Assembly (NCBI GenBank): GCA_002308635.1
Contig: DBWG01000066.1
Span: 1 to 7,583 of the forward strand
Reading direction: 5' to 3'
Source of the DNA: Ruminococcaceae bacterium UBA1244
GTDB taxonomy: Bacteria > Bacillota > Clostridia > Oscillospirales > Acutalibacteraceae
DNA length: 7,583 bases
A program made the translations under genes and the position numbers. Below are positions 5,641-7,583 of this stretch, one piece after another; positions within the stretch are counted from its first letter, which is position 1, and each line of letters starts with the position of its first letter. Below the pieces are notes generated by a model, which worked only from the letters and a program-made list of their open reading frames with translations, did no database searches and was not told the DNA's origin.

Positions 5641-5693
5641 TACCACCGAAAAGAGTCTTTACAATTCGGTGGGTTTTGTTGTATTATAAATAG
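5631..5693 (+). CDS. Possible 20-codon leader peptide (TTG start)
   Basis: GGAAGGA (5616-5622) lies 8 nt upstream of a TTG that opens a frame encoding MEIIPPKRVFTIRWVLLYYK before TAG at 5691-5693. The frame runs through the hairpin at 5643-5672, so ribosomes on it would change that fold. An overlapping ATG frame at 5614-5640 (MEGIYLWK) has no good ribosome binding site. No family is recognised. The match between site and start may be chance, so this is a weak call. Confidence 0.25.
   Translation: MEIIPPKRVFTIRWVLLYYK
5643..5680 (+). terminator. Terminator-like hairpin upstream of the VanW-family gene
   Basis: CCACCGAA (5643-5650) pairs perfectly with TTCGGTGG (5665-5672) around a 14-nt loop and is followed by GTTTTGTTGTATT on the plus strand. 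No plus-strand gene ends just upstream, so it either ends an unseen small transcript or acts as an attenuator in the leader of the gene at 5788. The T-run is broken by Gs. Confidence 0.55.
5658..5687 (+). promoter_or_regulatory. Candidate promoter of the VanW-family gene
   Basis: TTTACA (5658-5663), an 18-nt spacer and TATTAT (5682-5687) are an acceptable but not strong match. It overlaps the hairpin at 5643-5672. It would give a leader of about 95 nt. A TTGACA at 5712-5717 has no usable -10 at the right distance. Confidence 0.3.
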
Positions 5694-5787
5694 GTAAGAG
5701 TATATTTGATTTTGACAGTGTTTTTGAGATCACAAAACAGCACAAAAATCTTTGGTGATTTCTCATAAATCGAATGGAGGCTTTTTG

Positions 5788-7583
5788 ATGGAAAATACCG
5801 AAAAAAGGAATGAAACTGGCGGCATTTACGAAACGGCCGCCGAAGAGATCAAGGACGTAAATAAAGATGTAGATGTTGAAAATGAAAAAAGAGCCGATGA
5901 AGAAATGAAATCTGAAACTACAGCTTCACAGGAAGCTGTTGAAAAGATTGAAGAACCAGCAAAGGAAACCGAAGAAGAAGTTGTTTTTGCCGGCGGAGAC
6001 GAAGCAGAAGAAAAGTCTGATAACGGCAGGTCTGACGACAGCGAGGAAGTTGTATTTGCCGCTGTCAGCAAAAAGGATCGTCACAGCCATATCCCCGTAC
6101 AAAGAAGCAAAAAGAAGTTTCCTGTTACGATAGTTGCGGCATTCGCTGCTGTGCTTTTGGTTGGTGCAGGTGCTTTTGCGATAGGAATGAATATGAACAG
6201 CAAGGACTCCAAAACAGCATCAAAGGAGACCTCCGGAAATACATCCGCTGCGGAAGGAAGTACTCTCATTTCATCGGAATCTGCTGATCCTGCCGAATTG
6301 TCTCCGGAAATGCCTGTGATCGAAAATGTCGATACTACGAGCATACTTTTCGGAAAGGGCGTTACCGTTGAGGGTGTTGACCTTGCAGGAAAGACTCTTG
6401 CTCAGGCATACGATGCGATGCAGCAGAGACTTGTGGAGATCAGAGAGCCTATTTCGATAGTTGCAGTCTGCGACGGAAAAAGCATAAGCCTTAACCAGAA
6501 TGACTTCAACTATGACACCAACGTTTCTTCTGTTCTTCTCCAGGCTTATCATTACAGCCGCGGTGAGCTTGACAGTCCTACCGTTGATTTCAGCGTGAAC
6601 GGCGATACCACTGACTTTAAGATCGTTACTGCGATCAATACAGAGTCTGTTGATGCTGCGATAGACAAAACTGCGGACTTCTTTGACGTAAAGCCTATTG
6701 ACGCTCACGTTACAAGCTTTGACCCCACTGCCGTTGAAAAATTCACGTTTGAGGACGGCAAGGACGGCTTTATGATCGACCATGACGAACTCAGCAGAAA
6801 AATCAAGGGCATCCTTGATAAGGGCGAAAAATCAGGTACATTCTCGATAGAGACTCACCAGACACACTTCAAGGTGTCTCTTGAAGATATAAAGGCAAAT
6901 ACCCGCCTCATCGCTTCACACTGCACAACAGCAGCAAACAAATATACTTCCGTACAGAACATGGAGCTTGCTATAAAGGCAGCAAACGGAACTATAGTCG
7001 GACCGGGCGAGGTGTTCTCCTTCAACGAAATGACAGGTGATACAACAAACGGCGATATGCACTATTATCCCAATGGCGTTAGCGGCGCATATGTTCCTTC
7101 AACAGCTTATTCAAAGGGTGAGATAGTACAGGATTTCGGCGGCGGTATCTGTCAGGCTTCAACAACATTGTATCTCTGTGCGCTCAAGGCTGATATGCAG
7201 ATACTCCAGAGAAGGGCGCACATGTATGCTTCTTCTTATGCACATTATGGTCTTGATGCGACCATCGACTACGGCAATATCGACATGAAGTTCAAAAACC
7301 CGTATGATTATCCGATCTATATCGCTACATACGTGTATGATAACAACTATGACGGCTATGATGAGCTGATGGTTGAGATCTATGGCCCTCTCTCAGAAGA
7401 ATTTGACGAGATCGTTCCTGTTGGCTGGGTCACAGACGCAGGCAACAAGCGTTTCTCGGCGACAGGCGCAAAGGTATATTTCAAGAACGGCAAGGAGATC
7501 AAGAGAGAATATACTCCCGGCGGTTCGTATGACTACAAATATGATACTTACAGTTCGGCATTGGCAAGAATACCTGCCAATCC
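5788..7583 (+). CDS. VanW-family membrane-anchored cell-envelope protein (partial, C-terminus missing)
   Basis: The frame is open from ATG 5788 (TGGAGG at 5775-5780, 7-nt spacer) to the window edge: 598 codons with no stop. Residues 1-108 are an acidic, probably disordered cytoplasmic region with a repeated EEVVFA (63-68 and 86-91 area) and a basic end (RSKKK, 106-110). One membrane segment spans about 112-133, then a Ser/Thr-rich linker. From about 189 to 370 there are two stretches resembling the peptidoglycan-binding-4/YoaR-like domain (GVTVEGVDLAGKTLAQAYDA at 191-210). The VanW domain spans about 376-520, with TTAANKYTSVQNMELAIKAA (380-399), FSFNEMTGDTT (410-420) and the signature GGGICQASTTLY (451-462). 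VanW occurs beside some vancomycin-resistance genes, but its biochemical role is unknown and most chromosomal copies are unrelated to resistance. No van genes are seen here. It probably acts outside the membrane on or near peptidoglycan. Confidence 0.92.
   Translation, partial: MENTEKRNETGGIYETAAEEIKDVNKDVDVENEKRADEEMKSETTASQEAVEKIEEPAKETEEEVVFAGGDEAEEKSDNGRSDDSEEVVFAAVSKKDRHSHIPVQRSKKKFPVTIVAAFAAVLLVGAGAFAIGMNMNSKDSKTASKETSGNTSAAEGSTLISSESADPAELSPEMPVIENVDTTSILFGKGVTVEGVDLAGKTLAQAYDAMQQRLVEIREPISIVAVCDGKSISLNQNDFNYDTNVSSVLLQAYHYSRGELDSPTVDFSVNGDTTDFKIVTAINTESVDAAIDKTADFFDVKPIDAHVTSFDPTAVEKFTFEDGKDGFMIDHDELSRKIKGILDKGEKSGTFSIETHQTHFKVSLEDIKANTRLIASHCTTAANKYTSVQNMELAIKAANGTIVGPGEVFSFNEMTGDTTNGDMHYYPNGVSGAYVPSTAYSKGEIVQDFGGGICQASTTLYLCALKADMQILQRRAHMYASSYAHYGLDATIDYGNIDMKFKNPYDYPIYIATYVYDNNYDGYDELMVEIYGPLSEEFDEIVPVGWVTDAGNKRFSATGAKVYFKNGKEIKREYTPGGSYDYKYDTYSSALARIPAN

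Noticed and set aside
5712..5717. TTGACA as a -35 for the VanW-family gene
   Set aside because: The sequence 16-18 nt downstream is ACAAAACAG-like, with no usable -10 hexamer.
5788..7583. VanW-family gene as part of a vancomycin-resistance cluster
   Set aside because: No vanH, ligase, vanX or two-component genes are present, and VanW-domain proteins are common in Gram-positive chromosomes without resistance.

Overview
The window looks like chromosomal DNA of a Gram-positive anaerobe of the class Clostridia. It fits Ruminococcus or a close relative in the Oscillospiraceae, but I infer this from style and not from a marker gene. The clues are strong purine-rich ribosome binding sites, AT-rich spacers with sigma-A promoters, a Ser/His (SipW-type) signal peptidase beside a SipW-type signal peptide, a VanW-family protein and a tRNA without an encoded CCA. 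I see no phage, transposase, CRISPR array or plasmid gene. The content reads as ordinary chromosome with some unusual regulatory and low-complexity features.

Layout. On the minus strand, positions 1-1036 hold a sipW-like signal peptidase gene followed, after a weak terminator-like hairpin, by the first 26 codons of a secreted protein, probably a SipW substrate related to the TasA/camelysin group. A 728-bp AT-rich spacer (1037-1764) separates this pair from a divergent plus-strand metal-efflux operon. The spacer carries a promoter at each end, a palindrome in the sipW leader and an inverted repeat that looks like a metal-repressor operator. The operon encodes a stand-alone 72-residue heavy-metal-associated (HMA) protein and, 22 bp later, a Zn/Cd/Pb-type P1B ATPase that lacks its own N-terminal HMA domain. 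It ends at a strong hairpin terminator.

Next comes a complete tRNA-Ser(GGA) gene with its own promoter and a following GC-rich hairpin, then an AT-rich long inverted repeat (4169-4257). On the minus strand a membrane protein with a long Asn/Gly/Tyr/Ser-rich N-terminal region and a DUF3592-like domain follows, with its own terminator and promoter. A roughly 375-bp spacer with hairpins and a terminator-like structure leads to a plus-strand VanW-family membrane-anchored protein, which is still open at the window edge.

How the genes work together. The signal peptidase probably processes the neighbouring secreted protein. The HMA protein probably binds or delivers metal to, or senses metal for, the ATPase next to it, under a repressor encoded elsewhere. 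The DUF3592-like and VanW-family proteins are both envelope proteins with long disordered regions, but nothing in the sequence links their functions. I did not find a convincing new multi-gene system. The most unusual items are the low-complexity DUF3592-like protein, the split HMA/ATPase pair with an operator but no local regulator, the structured spacers and the AT-rich inverted repeat.
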